From Faecalibacterium sp. (lineage in GTDB: Bacteria; Bacillota; Clostridia; Oscillospirales; Ruminococcaceae), in contig JAHHRL010000011.1 of the NCBI GenBank assembly GCA_020025825.1, forward strand, positions 1 to 51,286: a DNA stretch of 51,286 bases, given 5' to 3'. The number at the start of each line of letters is the position of its first letter. The stretch's first letter is position 1. Below are positions 50,717 through 51,286 of this stretch, piece by piece. A model generated the notes under the pieces. That model made no database searches. It was not told where the DNA came from and was given only the letters and a program-made list of their open reading frames with translations. The translations under genes were made by a program, and so were the position numbers.

Positions 50717-51160
50717 ATGGATATTTCACCGGAGCAATATGCACAGCTAACCAAAAAAGCAAGCCCAAATTCACCACTGGCGAAAGACTGCCTGTGGGCT
50801 TTTTGTACGGGCGGCGCCATTTGCTTATTGGGCGAGGTGCTGCGCCAGCTGTATTTGTGGCAGGGTATGGAGGAAAAAGCAGCCGGAACCTTAACCAGCG
50901 TAACCTTGATTGCGCTTTCGGCGCTGGCAACCGGTTTTGGCTGGTACTGCAAATTGGCTGCGCATGCAGGTGCGGGAACACTGGTGCCCATTACAGGCTT
51001 TGCCAATGCGGTAGTAAGCCCCGCAATCGAATTTCGGGCAGAGGGGTTTGTACCGGGCGTAGGCGCAAAAATGTTCCTGATTGCGGGACCTGTTATTGTA
51101 TATGGCACATTGGCCAGTGTTATTTATGGAGTAGTGCTGTTTATTACAGGGGCGGCGTAA
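50717..51160 (+). CDS. spoVAC: stage V sporulation protein AC
   Basis: 147 residues. FCTGGAICLLGEVLRQLYL, GAGTLVPITGFANAVVSPAIEFRAEGFV and GVGAKMFLIAGPVIVYG are the conserved SpoVAC blocks, with about four membrane helices. It is part of the inner spore-membrane channel that moves Ca-dipicolinate during sporulation and germination. The ATG at 50717 follows AAGGGGGAAA; an upstream in-frame start at 50657 is unlikely. The remaining 126 bases show no start of spoVAD. Confidence 0.93.
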   Translation: MDISPEQYAQLTKKASPNSPLAKDCLWAFCTGGAICLLGEVLRQLYLWQGMEEKAAGTLTSVTLIALSALATGFGWYCKLAAHAGAGTLVPITGFANAVVSPAIEFRAEGFVPGVGAKMFLIAGPVIVYGTLASVIYGVVLFITGAA

Positions 51161-51286
51161 GGACTTTTCCTGCGACACTCTATATACGGATATACAGGCC
51201 TGATTATTGCAAAAAAAGCACTTGCCCCCCAAAGGGGTACGCCCCATAAGGAAGTTTTAAAGAAACAGCAGGTATCGGAATATACC

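Noticed and set aside
51161..51286. open frame at the right edge as the start of spoVAD
   Set aside because: No start codon with a ribosome binding site, and the translated residues do not resemble SpoVAD.

Overview
The window looks like chromosome of an anaerobic, Gram-positive gut Firmicute of the Oscillospiraceae/Ruminococcaceae type. It has roughly half G+C, strong AGGAGG-type ribosome binding sites, a CIRCE-controlled hrcA-grpE-dnaK-dnaJ operon, a T-box leader, many AlaX/TrmB/YchF-type housekeeping genes, and two sporulation genes (spoVT, spoVAC) that both follow promoter-like sequences resembling the late forespore sigma-G type. The genus is not determined from the sequence.

Layout. 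1-3.6 kb: 5' end of a mannonate dehydratase gene (uxuA) divergent from an AraC regulator with repeated half-sites between them, a YwaF-type membrane protein, a CAU-anticodon tRNA and two small hypothetical genes. 3.6-7.6 kb: envelope genes (GHL10 lipoprotein, small lipoprotein, YgjP-type metallopeptidase, flippase). 7.6-16.4 kb: a CmpB-like membrane protein, DNA polymerase IV, an alanyl-tRNA editing protein/trmB/small Cys-protein operon, 4-alpha-glucanotransferase, mtnN and ychF. 17-20.6 kb: a two-gene chromate-type transporter and an OmpR-type two-component system. 20.9-27.8 kb: rpe, an unusual RnfD-RnfE-RnfA-like membrane triplet lacking the usual redox ligands, a glycosidase-like protein, an RhlE-type helicase and an RlmA-type methyltransferase. 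28-31.2 kb: LCP-like protein, and a MocR/PdxR-type regulator (PLP lysine replaced by arginine) divergent from an ECF vitamin-transporter S component. 31.3-37.3 kb: SGNH hydrolase, T-box plus brnQ, then a flavinylated fumarate-reductase-like lipoprotein bracketed by inverted near-identical terminators; the right-hand terminator may end a small minus-strand RNA with an anti-Shine-Dalgarno loop. 37.4-43 kb: spoVT and the heat-shock operon. 43.3-50.5 kb: glycan ABC exporter with a DUF4422-GT8 glycosyltransferase, then a minus-strand DUF4358 lipoprotein-MBOAT-DHHW acylation operon. The window ends in spoVAC.

Functional themes are cell-envelope glycan export and acylation, uptake of small nutrients under dedicated local control, and RNA processing. 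The observations most worth follow-up are the ligand-less Rnf-like DEA module, the K-to-R MocR regulator with its operator-like repeats, the putative anti-SD small RNA beside the inverted terminators, and the leftover 3' end of a second DHHW gene in front of the glycan export operon. All family assignments are by eye from conserved motifs; no database search was possible.
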